From NCBI GenBank assembly GCA_032988165.1, contig JANTQF010000006.1, forward strand, positions 1 through 64,000: a DNA stretch of 64,000 nucleotides, given 5' to 3'. The notes below the pieces were generated by a model. It saw only the letters and a program-made list of their open reading frames with translations. It was not told the DNA's origin and ran no database searches. Below are positions 10,356 through 22,829 of this stretch, one piece after another. Position 1 is the stretch's first letter. Every line of letters starts with the position of its first letter. A program made the position numbers and the translations under genes. The stretch is from Emmonsiellopsis sp. PD_33. Its lineage: Eukaryota > Ascomycota > Eurotiomycetes > Onygenales > Ajellomycetaceae.

Positions 10356-10625
10356 GTGTAGCAACCCTGGTAGCTGATTGCCCCCCTAAAGGGCATATGA
10401 TTTAAACTTTAGAATAAAGCCTATTAAGGAAAAGGCAATTATCATGACACTGCACATTCTAATGGTTATGCCAGTAAAATGTTCTACTAAGCTATTTATA
10501 TTAGCCTGAGAGGCATATCATAATCATTAGTGTGATATATCTACATTACCACTAAGATGTATATATAGTTAGCTGCTAACCCTAGTCTTCTGAAGGTTAG
10601 TAATTCATTTCTTAATCAATCTATC
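10356..10625. other. Unassigned 270-bp segment between two gypsy LTRs
   Basis: It begins GTGTAGCAACCCTGGTAGC and contains GCCCCCCTAAAGGGC. It lies between the 5' LTR of B (minus) and the 5' LTR of C (plus). It has no coding potential and matches nothing else I can see here, apart from a short GCCCCCCT-like string near 20093. It could be a solo LTR of another family or the pre-insertion host sequence. Confidence 0.4.
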
Positions 10626-10879
10626 TATAAAGGGCTATATCCTTATACTCTATATTCATAGCTTATCTAAACTTTACTTAATCTCTAACTGCCTGATTGG
10701 ACATCTCTAACTAGGCCTTTATATAAATATTTATTTACTCTAACCTCACATAATTCTTTTCTATTTATATTACATGATCTTGTAATTTCTTTTCCTTTTT
10801 CCTTTTTTTCTCTAATGATTATAATCTTAATTCTAGTGTATAGCTTGTATGATCTACTTATTAGAGTGCATCCATTACA
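10626..10879 (+). repeat. 254-bp LTR (5' LTR of gypsy C)
   Basis: This is the plus-strand copy of the 254-bp LTR. It starts TATAAAGGGC (from TGTGAAGGGC by transitions) and ends CATTACA. Confidence 0.85.
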
Positions 10880-12249
10880 TTTTATAATTACTAGTTTAAT
10901 CTCTTCTTAGAGATTCTCATTATATTCATTCTCTAAATGTGATTTATATATATAGCTGATTCTTCTGAATATAATCTGCACATATAGTAAACTCTTCTGA
11001 AATCTAAAATATAACCAGTTCAGCTCTACTAGATGATGTGTTAGTGAAAGGCCTTAAAGCCCTGATAGTTTATATTAATATCTTATGAGATTTTCCTCTA
11101 AACTTTCTAAATCCTCTGAACCCTCTAAATCTAAATAATCTTTTATATTCATTATGAATATAGACCTTCCACATGAAGATAGCCTCTTTTCTTAGAGCTC
11201 TAAAGCTGATCTCTAAAACCTCATTTAATAGCTTATAGCTTAAATCTAGAGTCTCTCTGAGTAGGTTCACATGTCTGCTCTGACCTTAATACCTATTCTA
11301 ACTCCTGCTCCTCCAACTGCTCCATCAGATGACACCATAAAATGCCTGAAAGAGAAACTTACCATACTAGCATCTTTCAGTAGTAAAAGGCTCATTAAAT
11401 ATCCTGCCTGGTAACTTAATATTGTAGCTAAGATTAACATCAATGATCATACAATCAGTAATCTAACTAATCAGGCATAGTATATCTTCTCATAACTCTC
11501 TAGCACTACCTCCACCTGATTCCACCCTTAGATGAAAGTGAATTCACACTTCCTGCTATCCCCTGATATCATTCTAAACCAACTAGATGTCTTATTCTCT
11601 AACCCTATAGTGACCTTAAAGGCTCTCACCTGACTGCACAGTACCTGCCAGCAAACTCTCTTACTAGCTACCTTTCTCCTGATATTCAATCAGAAGATCC
11701 TCAAAGCTAGCAGATAGTTATAAAATAATATGATTAAGAAGGCTATACTCAAGAAAGTCATCAATCTTGACCTCCTTTAGCAGACTGTCTCTATTTGAGA
11801 ACCCACTTTATATGTCAATTATTATATAGAACTTTATGAGATAGAGATTAATCTATCTGAAATTAAAGTCATTAAGAATTAATTCTATACTGATACTCTC
11901 ACTAACCCTAGAGAAGTCTTCTCTAGGATGACTCAGCTCTGTAATCTGAATGCTATAAATGGAGAACTAATAGCTTGTATAAATAGGTTCTATATTCTTA
12001 ATATGATTACTGCTGCTGTCACTGACTACTGCACCTAAAATATTTATAGTAACTATAATAAATCTGGGTATAGAGCTGCCAACTGCTGTAAAACCCATAT
12101 TCCCCTAAAACTACCCATATGATCTGTAAATGTGCAGACCAAGCCTAAGAAAGAGAAGAACTTTAAAGATATTAAGTTAGACTTAGGAAAAGACTAGCTT
12201 CTATATGAAATTACAAGTAGAAGCTCCTAAAGTTAGATAGAAAGATCTT

Positions 12250-12503
12250 TATAACAGGTGCACTCTAATAGGTGGATCATGCAAGCTATATGCTAGAATC
12301 AAGATTATAATCACTAGAGAAAGGAAGGAAAAAGGAAAAGGAATTATGAGATTATGTGATATAAATAGAAGGGAATTATATGAGGTCAGAGCAGATAAAC
12401 ATTTATATGAAGGCCCAGTCAGAGATGTCCAATCAGGCAGTTAGAGATCAGATGAAGTTCAGGCAAGTTATAAATATAGAATATAAGGATGTAGCCCTTC
12501 ATA
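12250..12503 (-). repeat. 3' LTR of gypsy D
   Basis: It is 254 bp and matches 17543-17796. Its outer edge is next to ATCTT (12245-12249). Its ends read TA...TA rather than TG...CA after transitions. Confidence 0.9.
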
Positions 12504-12559
12504 TTATCTCTCCCTACTTGGAGTCAGAGAGCAGATAAGAGAGTTCAGAAAATCAGACA

Positions 12560-15500
12560 CAGTACAGCACAGGTAGAGTCTTATTAAGTAGATACAGTTC
12601 TTTATAATAGGTGAGTACAGCAGTGTCTTGCAGGGCAGAGGTCAGTTCCCATGAAAGAGCCTTATAGTTAAGTTACTTCATTAGATACTGGAATCCTTAT
12701 CTATAGCAGCAGTAGTTGAGGATGGCCTTAATCTCATACTCTACTTTATTATCTTCTCTGATGATGCTAGGTAGATGCCAGTCAGTGATCTCTTACAAGA
12801 GGAATAGATCAGTAGAGGCCTTACAGAGTAGATTCATGTGAAACACATTGTAGATTCCAGGCAGTGTGTCAAGGTGATAGTTATGACTTTTCAGGACTTC
12901 AATGACAGTGTACTTAGCATATTAATAGTCAAGCATGCAAGATAGGTAGTTAGTTATGATGTTTCAGAGGTCCAGCCAGATCTTATTACTTACCTCATAG
13001 TGTTCAGCAGGATTTCAGTGGGCATTCATATAGTTCTATTAGTCTTACTGGGTGCTAACCATGGAGGATTCAGCCTACTCATAGGCTTGCTGGAGTTTCA
13101 AGATGATGGTGTCCACAATTTGGATTAGACTGTAGGGTAAAGCAGAAGGTTTAGATGATTCAGTAAGATTAAGGACTTCAAGATTATAATTATATAAGAG
13201 GAAAAATAAGCTAATATCAGTACTGACAGCATTGTAGTTATTGATTACAAGTTTAGCATGCAGGAGGAGTTCATTCCAGTCATTCTGGGCATATAAATAG
13301 AACTTTCAGAGGTAGTTCTTAGTTATCTGAATTATATATTCAGTGCTACTATCAGTTTCAGGGTAATAGATAGTCAAGAGGTACTGAGAGATCTTAAGGA
13401 GCTAGTAGATTCAGCTCTAGACAGCTCTGATGAACTGGGTTTCACAGTTCAAAATAATTATACAAAATAGATTATACTGATAATAAAATAGACTTTAAAG
13501 GAAGACTTTAGCTACTGCAGGTACATTCATCTTCACACAGGGTTTAAGGATAATATCCTTACTGAGACAGTTAACAATAATAAGGATATTCTTATAGTTA
13601 TTACTCATGAGGAGGTCTACTGCAAAATTAATGGTGACATCACACTAGACACATTCAGAGATCAGAAGAGATTTGAGTAGACCTTAATAATAGTCTCACC
13701 AGGTAATAATAGATTAGTAGATGTTGCAGTTCCAGATGAACTGTTAGATGCTCTGAGATATATCAGGCCAGTAAAAATCTTAGGATAAAATTCAGTAGAG
13801 TACTTTATAGCCTAAATAGCTGGTCATCAGAGAATCATAAGTTTCTTATATAATTTAGATGTATAATAGTTCTGAATTAGGAACTCACTGCCTCTACTAG
13901 AAGTGTAGTCAGAAGTCAGAGTCTACAAAGCATTTAGTAATATTAATACAAACTTGAAGTTCAGACAGAAAATAATAAGCTTTATTTTAGATAATCTAAA
14001 TCATCATCTGAAGGCATTCATTAGAGGCAGCAGCAGTGTCCCAGAGTTCCTAGAGCAGGAATGAGGTAGTTGTAATTAACAGGGCAACAGATGAAGCATA
14101 TATTACTTCATGTAGTATTACTTTAGATTCTTTGAGAATCTGTGAATCTAGTAGTCTCTATTTGTAATTTACTCAGCAGGCATTAGAGTCTTCAGAAGGT
14201 ATATTCTATTCACATCAGGAAAGGATGTCAGCCATGAAGTTCTCTATATCAGAGTAATAATAAATTATAAAATGAAAGCAGCTGAGAAATTCAGCCCAGT
14301 ACATCTAGCATTCAGAGAGTTTATGGGTCATTATGAAATATTAGAGGTTCTTATGATCTATGATGATTTTAAAGTTTTTCATACTGCAGAGTTCAGAGTC
14401 TCATTCCTCTAGACATTAGATAATAGTAAGGAGTTTCTTATTATAGATTTCATAGTTAGCTTTAGCAGGGCTGAGCTTTTTAGATATAAATACACAGAAT
14501 TATAGAATACCTTCATTATCTCATTGCATGAAAGTATTATCTGTAATATAATCAGAAGAGTCTGTTTCAACCACCATCAGGCAGTTAGGGTTAAATGCAA
14601 TGAGCATTGAAGTAAAGACAAACATCTACTTAAGACACATGAATGCCTTGTCTACTTCCTTAGATTATTAAAACTACTGGTCTTTACATGTGAGGTCAGT
14701 CAGTGGTCAGATAATATCAGAAAAATCTTAAATGAAATATTAGTAGAAATTTACAAATTCTAGGAAGCCTCATACATCTTTTAGAGTTATAAGGGCCTCC
14801 CATTTAAGAATAGCAGCAATCTTCTTAGGGTCCATATGGACTCCCTTCTCTACCTCTATAATGAAGCTGAGGTAGATCATCTCTTGAACTTTAAAGGCAG
14901 ATTTGTTGATGTTAATTAGGAGACTGTATTCATAAAGATAGATGAGGACTTTTTGAATGTACTCTTAATGCTACTTGCAGGATTCATCAGTAAAGATGAG
15001 GATGTCATCAAGGTAGGTAGAAGCAAATTCATCTAAATAGTCTCATAAGGCCCAGTTGATGTATTTCTGAAAGGTGCTTAGAGCATTCATGAGGCTAAAG
15101 GGGGTGACTATCCATTTAAATAGATTATATCTCATGCAAAAGGCAGTTAGTTATTTATCTCCTTCTGTAATTTAGATCTTATAGAATGTAGAAATGACAT
15201 CCAGCTTTATGAATTACTTAGCTCAGTTAATTCATTTAAGAGTCTCATTAATTAATAGTAGTAGGTAATAATCTTTTCAGGTGAGATGATTAAGACCTTA
15301 ATAGTTAACACAGAACTAGAGATCTCTACCTAGTTTTTTTATAAAGAGTATAGGTACACCTGCAGGCAAATTGCTAACTCAGATGAAACCTTTATCTAGA
15401 AGGTCATTAAGAGTCTTACAGAGTACAAGCAGTTCATCACACAATATATTGTATAGTAGTCTTCAGGGTGGCTGAGGGTCTTTACCATCTATCTTCTCAA

Positions 15501-16150
15501 GTTCAATATGATGATCATGCACACTGTGGAACAGCAGAAGCTTCTCAGTGACCTTATAGTTAAAAATATCAAGGAATTCATGATAATGCAGAGGGAGAAC
15601 TATTATAGGGTCAGTTTTCAGCTTCTTAGAGAGTCATGAGAGAGCCTTCTCTATATCAGCCATACTAGCAGTGAAGATTTCAACAGAGAGTTAGAACTTA
15701 AATTTCCAATTATGACTTTAGAGGAGATTATAAGTATTAGCAGAGATTTAGTGAAGGTCAGTAGTTTTATGAATATCTTTTTTAGAGATATAGATGCCTC
15801 CAGGGAATACAATACATTAGTTGTAAGCATCAGTAAGAACTTAATGTTCAGATAGCTATAATAAGCTTAGTATGAAGTTATATGGGAGATTCTTAATCTC
15901 ATACATATAAGCATTTTCTCAGAGAAATCTATTAACATTAATATCAAGCTTCATTATATTTCATATAAAGCTGCCTGTATCACCATTGATACCTTCAATC
16001 TTTCAGGAGTTAATCAGGATACACAGGAGGTTATAACAGTTAATCATGTAAGGGTGAATCATTGAATAGTAATAGTAACCACTATTTACTATAATATTCA
16101 TATTAAAAGAATAATTAACTATAGTAGGTATAAGGATCATCAGAACAGTC
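12560..16150 (-). pseudogene. pol: Pol of gypsy D: PR-RT-RH-IN-chromodomain (decayed)
   Basis: Read on the minus strand from about 16150 down. A protease-linker region leads to RT, which has GVPILFIKKLGRDLQFCVNY at about 15300-15360 and YLDD at 15004-15015. RNase H starts with ETDSSDY near 14550. Integrase has remnants NCLSK, a degraded DRG block (NCETQF) and YYPETDSSTEY near 13350-13600. A chromodomain-like end is at 12635-12755, with KVEYEIKAIL and GFQYLMK. Dozens of stops occur, mostly TAG/TAA/TGA at expected Gln or Arg codons. The intact enzyme would reverse transcribe the element RNA and insert the copy; a chromodomain usually guides insertion to marked chromatin. Confidence 0.85.
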
Positions 16151-17300
16151 ATTTTCTTCTTAAAGGTCTTCCTATCTAACTCTAGGAGCTTCTACTCATA
16201 ATTTCACATAGAAGCTAGTCTTTTCCTAAATCTGACTTAGCATCTTTGAAGTCTTCCTCCTCTTCAGGCTTGATTTATATATTTACAGACTATATAGATG
16301 ATTTTAAGGGAATATGAGTTTCACAGTAGTCAGCAGCTCTGTGCCCAGGTTTGTTGTAGTTAATGTAGATACCTCAGACACAGTAGTTAATAATAGTAGT
16401 AGTAGTTATATTCAGAACATGAAATGCATTTATGCAAGTAGGCCCTGTAGGTATTCAATTCATAGTATTTAAGTCTTTTAGTAGAGAGATCTTAAGGAAG
16501 GCCTCCCCAGAGATGATAGAGGTATCACCACAGATTCAGCTCTAAATAGTCTTAATTTCAGACAGGTTGTTCTCTATACTACAGAGCTTTATATAATATT
16601 CAAAGTATATAAGGGGTTCAATAGAGGCAACAGTCTGCTGCAGAAGTTCAAACTTGATGGCCTTCTTAAGTAAAGCCTTCTTAATAATATTATCCTATAG
16701 CTAGCCATTAGCTTCCAGAATCTTCTGATTGAATCTCAGGAGAAAGGTAGAGAGTAGATCAGTTTTCTGATGAATACTGTGCAGCCAGGTCAGGGCCTTC
16801 TAGGCTACTAAAGAGTCAGAGAAAAGAATGTTAAGCTGGTCAAGAATGACATTAGAGGTTATAGAAATGAGCTTGGCATTGACCTTCATCTAAGAGTGGA
16901 ATTGAGTGATGATAGTACTAGAGAGTCAGGTGTAAATATATTAGGCCTGATTAGTGAGAGATTTAATCATAAGACCATCTAAAGTAATTTTAGCCTCTAC
17001 ACTGAGGTACCAGACAGAGTATTTAGAGACTTGTTTACCCATAATTTTCTCAAGAGTGGTAAGCCTTTCTTTTAGGTGTCTTAGGAAGTCCTCAAAAGAA
17101 GCAGTTAGATGAGCAGGAGTCAGAACAGGAGCTAAAGTTAATATAAGTATATAATTTTATTTAGTAATGAGGTTGATCTTATTCACAAGCTATTAAATAA
17201 AGTTTTAGAACTCAACATTAAAGCCCTGAGAAGAGGTGCTGTCTTCACATAGAGGGTTCATATTTATAATGAATTCAAAAGATTATTTAGATTTAGAGAG
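16150..17300 (-). pseudogene. gag: Gag of gypsy D (decayed)
   Basis: This region aligns base by base with gag of copies A, B and C. The zinc-knuckle segment lies at about 16320-16375. A minisatellite-like run of CAGAGGATTCAGAAAGTTC units (coding for a Ser/Glu/Phe-type repeat) is shared by all copies near the N-terminus (17290-17330 here; 8115-8180 in A; 9835-9890 in B). There is no long open frame. Confidence 0.6.
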
Positions 17301-17542
17301 TTCAGAGGATTCAGAAAGTTCAGAGGAAAATCTCATGAGATATTAATATAAACTATCAGGGCTTTAGGGCCTTACACTAACACATCATCTGGCAGAGCTA
17401 AACTGATTGTTTTTTCAGATTTCAGAAGAGTTTGCTATACATATAGATCACATTTGGAAGAATCTACTATACATGCAAGTCACATTTAGAGGGTGAATAT
17501 AATGAGGATCTCTAAGAAGAGATCAAGTGAGTAATTATAAAA

Positions 17543-17796
17543 TATAATGGGTGTGCTCTGATAGGCAGATCATGCAAGTTATATGCTAGAATCAAAATTA
17601 TAATCACTAGAGAAAGGAAGGAAAAAGGAAAAGAAATCACAAGATCATATAATATAAATAGAAGGGAATTATGTGAGGTCAGAGCAGATAAATATTTATA
17701 TAAAGGCCCAGTCAGAGGCATCCAATCAGGCAGTTAGAGATCAGGCAAAGTTCAGGCAAGCTATAGATATAGGGTATAAGGGCATAGCCCTTCACA
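17543..17796 (-). repeat. 5' LTR of gypsy D
   Basis: It is 254 bp, with its outer end TTCACA followed by the ATCTT duplication (17797-17801). On the minus strand it starts TGTGAAGGGC. Confidence 0.9.
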
Positions 17797-17882
17797 ATCT
17801 TTAAGAAGAAGATAATAATTCTAGTAATTTTTATATTTATTATAGTTAATTGTTCTTTTAATATGAATATTATAATAGATAG

Positions 17883-18250
17883 TAGTGTTATTTTTTTTCA
17901 GGTTTAGATTGAAAAACCGCCTTGGGTGCCCACCTGAATGGGTTATCAGGTTAGGGGGGGTCAACCTGAAAAGCCTATTGCAGGTTAGCACTAGTCCTAA
18001 ATAAGCTTAGTGCCAGCCATATTAGGCTTAGCGCGTTCCAAATTTGAATTAGAATGCCAAGGCCTAATCCCACTAACCACATTGGGATTACACTAAGTCT
18101 AATATGACCAGTGCTAAGCCTATTTGGGACTAGCACCAACCTATTAGGTTTGAAAAAGCCTGTCAGGTTTGGCACCTCAGGCCTAATATAGAGCTTTTTT
18201 CTTTTCAGATTTGAAATCTAGCAGGTTTACAGGTCAGGTTTACAACACTA
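17883..18250. mobile_element. hAT-type MITE, copy 1 (368 bp, partly decayed)
   Basis: The ends TAGTGTTA and CAACACTA form a short terminal inverted repeat, and an 8-bp target duplication ATAGATAG lies at 17875-17882 and 18251-18258. The interior is a large imperfect palindrome (arms with GGCACTAGTC-like sequence around a central CCACTAACC). It is the same length, 368 bp, as the copy at 59407-59774. Eight-base duplications are the hallmark of hAT elements. It has no coding capacity. It sits inside gypsy C, so it inserted after C. It has lost most CpG sites but keeps a few, such as GCGCG near 18030. Confidence 0.92.
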
Positions 18251-19405
18251 ATAGATAGTAGCTGCTATTACTATATAATAATTCACCCTTATATAGTTAA
18301 CTATTATAATCTTCTATATATTCTAATTATCCTCTGAAAGATTGAAGGTATCAGTAGTAATACTAGCAACTTCATATAAAATATAATGAAGTTTAATGTT
18401 GATGTTAATAGATTCCTCTAAAAAAATACTTATATATATAAAATTAAGAATTTCCTATATAATTTCATATTAAGCTTATTTTAATTATCTGAACATTAAG
18501 CTCTCATTAATATATATAACTAATGTATTGTATTTCCTGAAGATATCTACATCTCTAAGAAAGATGTTCATAAAACTGCTGACCTTTACTGAATCTCTAC
18601 TAATACCTTTAAGCTTCTCTGATGTTATAATTCAAGACTTAAATCTTAATCTCCCATTGAAATCTTCACTACTAGTATGTCTAATATAGAGAAAGCTCTC
18701 TTCTGACTCTTTAAGAAGTTGAAGATCAATCCTGCAACAGTCCTTCCTTCACACTATTATGAATTCCTTGACATTTTTAATTATAAGACTACTAAGAAAC
18801 TTCTGCTGTTCTGTGATGTGCATGATCATCATATTAAGCTTAAGAAGATAGATGGTAAAGATTCTCAGTTATCATAGAGATCTCTATATAATATATTATG
18901 TGATAAATTACTTGTACTCTACAAGATTCTTAATAACCTTCTGAATAAGAGCTTCATCTGAGTTAGTAACTCACCTGCCAGTATACTTATACTCTTTATA
19001 AAGAAGTTAGATAGAGGTCTCTAATTCTATATTGACTATTAAGGTCTCAACTGTCTCATCCAAAAAGATTATTACCTGCTACTGTTAATCAATAAGACTC
19101 TCAAATAAATCAGACAAGTCAAGTAGTTTACAAAGCTTGATGTCATTTCTGTGTTTTGTAAGATCTAGATTGCAGAAGGAGACAAATAGCTAATCATCTT
19201 TTACATGAGATATAGCCTATTTAAATGGATAGTTATCCTCTTTAGTCTTATAAATGCTCTGAGCACCTTCCAGAAATACATCAACTAAACCTTATAAGAC
19301 TATTTAGATGAATTTACTTCTACCTACCTTGATGACATCTTTATCTTCACTAATGAATCCTACAAGTAGTATTAAGAGTACATCTGAAAAGTTCTCACCT
19401 ATGAG

Positions 19406-20773
19406 GATGGCAGGCCAGTCAGGGATAAGCCATCTAATAAGCGCTGCATTAAGGTCTTAGCTATAAATCAGTAAGGCTAGCAGGGGTGAGAGCAGCTAAG
19501 TAGAGGCTGGGACTTATCCAGGCTCTGACTACTATATTAATATGAGGCAATTAGCTCCAGGCAATAATGATATGTGGAGGTAATAGCTTTAAAGAATAAC
19601 TAGATGTGGAGGTAATAGCTTCAGTGGGACACTATAGATAGAGGTAATTGCACCACATAAGAGGAAGAATGAAGTGATTTGCTAGAGCAAGAAAAAGATA
19701 TGTCTTCAGAAGAATTATAGCTGATCACTGACCTCCATAAGAATGGGAAGAAGCAAGATAGTTATGTATAGAGTGGGGTAAATATAATAGAGAAAGAATC
19801 TACCTTCTTGGAGTGATATAGTTCCATGCCATGTCATTATTAATAGAGAATAATAGTAATGAATAGGATATGCATGGGAAAGCATGTAGAAATGAGAAGA
19901 AGGAGGTGTGATAGCCACTAAGAGTTATTTCCAGCCCATTCTATAATATAGGTATGGTTATTAATAGAATAGTCTTATGATGTGGTGGCTATCAAGCAGT
20001 AAAGATATTGAGCAGGTAGCTAGCTGAATCTCATATAGATATAAGCATGACATAGCAGTCCAGGCAATCCAGGCCATTCAGCATGACAATTGCCCCCCTT
20101 CTGATAGGAACTATCCCCAGTGATATAGAAGGAGAATAGGGATGCAAAGCCTCATTAAAACCACTTAAAACTCTTGTGTAGAAGAGGAAAAAAGTAAAAA
20201 CCTCTAGAGAAAGAAGTGAAAAGAGTACTTACATGTATAAAAAATAGGAAGTTATAAGGAAATGAATAACAGAGTAGTTTCAGGAGGTTATAAGTAGGTT
20301 TCTGGAGGTTATAAGTAGGTTGCTGGAGGTTATAAGTAGGTTTCTGAAGCTTGGGTTGCATCATCTGGAGTTAAAGAGGTCTTATCATTTGCCTGTATAG
20401 GAGGGAAAATTCTAACTGTAATGAGTTGAGGTGCATCTTCATTAAGAGCTGTAATAGGTTTGGTGGTTGCAGTGCTTATCCACAAGGTAAGGTCATTATA
20501 TTATTAGGGGTGATGGAGGAAATAGCACTATCATTTAGTAGCTATCAGGGGAAATTACTCCAAAGGTCAGTAAGAATCAGGGCAATTTACATCAAACCTA
20601 AAAGGGAAAGACATTATTTACTGGGTCTGTAGCAGTAGATCTCTCAGTGCTTAGGCATTTACTGTGGGACTAGCACTAAAATAAGTGAGAAATAAGCAAC
20701 ACACCAGAAAAACAAAAACAAGTTATTGATTATATTACTTCTTTCTTTACTAACTATTAAAGCCTTTATCAAG
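19406..20773. other. Unrecognised region with a 24-bp tandem repeat
   Basis: No gene is recognised. Two GATATGTGGAGGTAATAGC-like segments lie near 19570-19620. At about 20279-20345 three 24-bp units (GGAGGTTATAAGTAGGTTTC) occur in tandem; on the minus strand they read as an eight-residue LQKPTYNL repeat, in a short open frame. An isolated CpG-containing AGCGCTGC is at about 19440. The rest looks like decayed repeat sequence. Confidence 0.4.
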
Positions 20774-20900
20774 ATGGCCCCTTCTCACTCTGCACCTGCT
20801 AATGCTGTTCCTACTTCTCCTGCACTTTTGTACTTTTCAGCTTACAGTCCTGCACCTAAAAGGGCTGATTTCTACTCTGCTTGCAGCTTAGAGTAAGTCT
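20774..20900 (+). pseudogene. Possible small coding relic
   Basis: The ATG at 20774 begins an Ala/Ser/Pro-rich sequence (MAPSHSAPANAVPTSP) that runs to a TAG at about 20894. The reading continues beyond it if TAG is read as a lost CAG, and Cys-containing text such as LCGDCSQA follows near 20940. There is no family match. It could be the first exon of the acidic ORF downstream or a retroelement Gag N-terminus. Support is weak. Confidence 0.25.
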
Positions 20901-21539
20901 TATCTAATCCTTATTTGATGGCATCCTTAGCTGCTCCACTGTGTGGTGATTGCAGCCAGGCCTGATGTGCATTTAAGGTGAATTGCACTAAAGCCTTCAG
21001 AGAATCAGCATGTTTTACTCTGAGTACTCAGGGATTTCAGCATGTTTTGATTTGAAGGGCTTGGTCAGACAGCATCAGTAGCTTAGCAGGTACTAATCAC
21101 ATACTAATGTTTAACTTAGAGAAATTCCCTGTATCACCTATCTTCCTCACTTGAGGAATATCAATAAGTTCTGTGTAATCCCTAATTAGAATTTAAAATA
21201 CTACCTTTATCAGCATCACCATCAGCTCTGTGTGTGTATAAGTATATCTCAATTCCAATTTCCTATTATATTAGTTAATTGTCAACTGTTTGCCTTCAAT
21301 ATCCCTGTTTTCCTACTCTGTTTTCACCTATGATTTGGGGCAAATTGTGCCCTTTTTGCACCATATTGGGCACATTTTCCTCCATTTCCTATTACTTTGT
21401 GGAGCAATTTGCCTCAATTCACAGTCATTTTAGAGTTATTTCATAGTGGAATTAATAGTAATGATTGATATAGCTGCCTGATTCTAATAATATATGCTGG
21501 GTGATGGAGGTGTGCTGATTCCTCATCTTTACTGCCCTA

Positions 21540-22108
21540 ATGAGTAAGACTTCAGAGGCTAAGGTTGCTAAGCTTCAGAACTTGGTGGACTAGTTGATAG
21601 AGCCCTATCAGGCTGCCATGTCTGCTACTTATTAGAAGACTGGTTGCCTGGGAGGTGCTGCTTGCTGGGAAGCCCTGAAACAGACTTGTGCAGCTGAGAC
21701 TGAGGAGGAAGAGGAGGAGGAGGATGAAGGGGAGTTTGAGAGGTTTGAGAGGTATTCAAGCCCAGAGGAGCTGGCAGAGGGGCTGGTGAGTCTAAAAGAC
21801 CATTCTAGGAGGGAGCAGGTAGAGCTGGAAGAACTGGAAGAGGAGTAGCCTATTACCCCATGGGTATTAGAGCTGGTTTTGTTTCAGGCTGAGGAGGGGG
21901 AGGTGGTGAGCTGCTAGATGTTTCAGGGGCGAATCCAGAAGAGGCAGCAGGAGCAGGCCTGGGCTGGGGCATACTATTAGGTTTGTGGGAACTGGGACAT
22001 AGCCCTCTAATTTGTGCCTAGGCATATGATCAAATATTATATCCAGGAGATAGTTTAGGGGGGGGGGGGGATGGTTGTGAGGAGTATGTGTTAAAAGCAC
22101 TTAATTAG
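21540..22108 (+). pseudogene. Acidic helical protein, unknown family (TAG-riddled)
   Basis: The ATG at 21540 begins MSKTSEAKVAKLQNLVD. The middle is very acidic (ETEEEEEEEDEGEFERFERY, about 21695-21755) and later parts are Glu/Gln-rich. The frame is interrupted by six or more TAG codons, each at a place where CAG (Gln) fits, plus W for R changes (TGG from CGG). It is thus an almost intact gene damaged only by C-to-T changes. A run of about 12 G at 22057-22068 may shift the frame near the end. No domain is recognised. It could be a retrotransposon Gag or an independent gene. Confidence 0.45.
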
Positions 22109-22690
22109 TTTTGCATTTACTTTTCTGTTTTAACCAAATTGAAGATGATTTTACCTGGTTTTATATCCCTTATGATCCCATCAAAGTGAGGTGAAAGTGA
22201 GAATTTCATTGAGAAAAAGGCCTATGAACTATACAGTAAAATCACATAAAAACCTTTAAGGGAAAAAATAGAAAACCTCAGAGAAAAAAAGAAAGTGGAA
22301 AGTAAATAGTAATAGGAATAAAGGATTTATCAGAACTTTTAAAGGCTTCTACCTATAGTAAAAAGGATTTAGCTGAACCTTTAGAATAGGATTTAGGAGA
22401 ACTTTAGGCTTATTCCAGCTTGCTAAAGGATTACCTCAACCTGAGAAAGGGATTATAGAGCTCTGGGCTTAGTCCTGAGAAGGAGCCAAAGGCTTACCTG
22501 ACCTTTCAAAAAGAACTTATATGTCTTTAGACTTGAACTGTAGTAGGTGCTAAAGGTATTATGAAGCCTTTTAAATGAGTAAAGGGTTTATAGAGCTTCA
22601 GAGTTAGACAATGATGATTTCTAGAGGCTTACCTGATCTTTAGGTCATATGAAATGGCAGGCAGCAAGAATGTTATTAAGCTGGAGTTTT
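22109..22690. other. A/G-rich repeat-like region
   Basis: Imperfectly repeated phrases such as AAAGGATTTAGCTGAACCTTT and GGCTTACCTGACCTTT recur between 22320 and 22640. There is no coding frame. It lies where the 3' non-coding end or LTR of the integrase relic at 22830-24060 would be expected, but I could not find a matching second LTR. Confidence 0.35.
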
Positions 22691-22829
22691 ATTTTGTATG
22701 GGCAGAGGGAGCAAACATTGTTGTTTTGCATGAGAAATGGAGTAAATACCTCCATTTAGTATAAGAAAGTGGCACATTCTGCCTCACTTCAGTTGCATTT
22801 TTAGTGCTTTTATGGCTGTAGATCATCAG

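Larger units (their letters stand above)
12250..17796 (-). mobile_element. Full-length chromovirus gypsy copy D, nested in C
   Basis: This 5,547-bp element has two 254-bp LTRs (12250-12503 and 17543-17796) and a 5-bp target duplication ATCTT at 12245-12249 and 17797-17801. On the minus strand the order is gag, protease, RT, RNase H, integrase, chromodomain, the Ty3/gypsy order. A purine-rich tract (minus-strand AGGGAGAGATAA) lies just inside the 3' LTR at about 12504-12520. The flanks join to give an uninterrupted copy C sequence. The element is complete in structure but dead in coding capacity. Confidence 0.92.
10626..19405 (+). mobile_element. Gypsy copy C (plus strand, interrupted by D and a MITE)
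   Basis: The 5' LTR is 10626-10879. Its gag body runs to 12249, is broken by copy D (12250-17796), resumes at 17802, is broken again by a 368-bp MITE (17883-18250), and then continues through protease and the start of RT to about 19405, where similarity to D stops in the middle of RT after the YLDD region (TACCTTGATGACATC at about 19326). Its RNase H, integrase and 3' LTR are absent. It must be older than both insertions. Reading across the insertions restores one continuous gypsy order, which is the main evidence. Confidence 0.8.

Noticed and set aside
17975..18175. Open frame inside the first MITE, and its counterpart at 59509-59715
   Set aside because: Both are frames through a palindromic non-autonomous element, open by chance on both strands.
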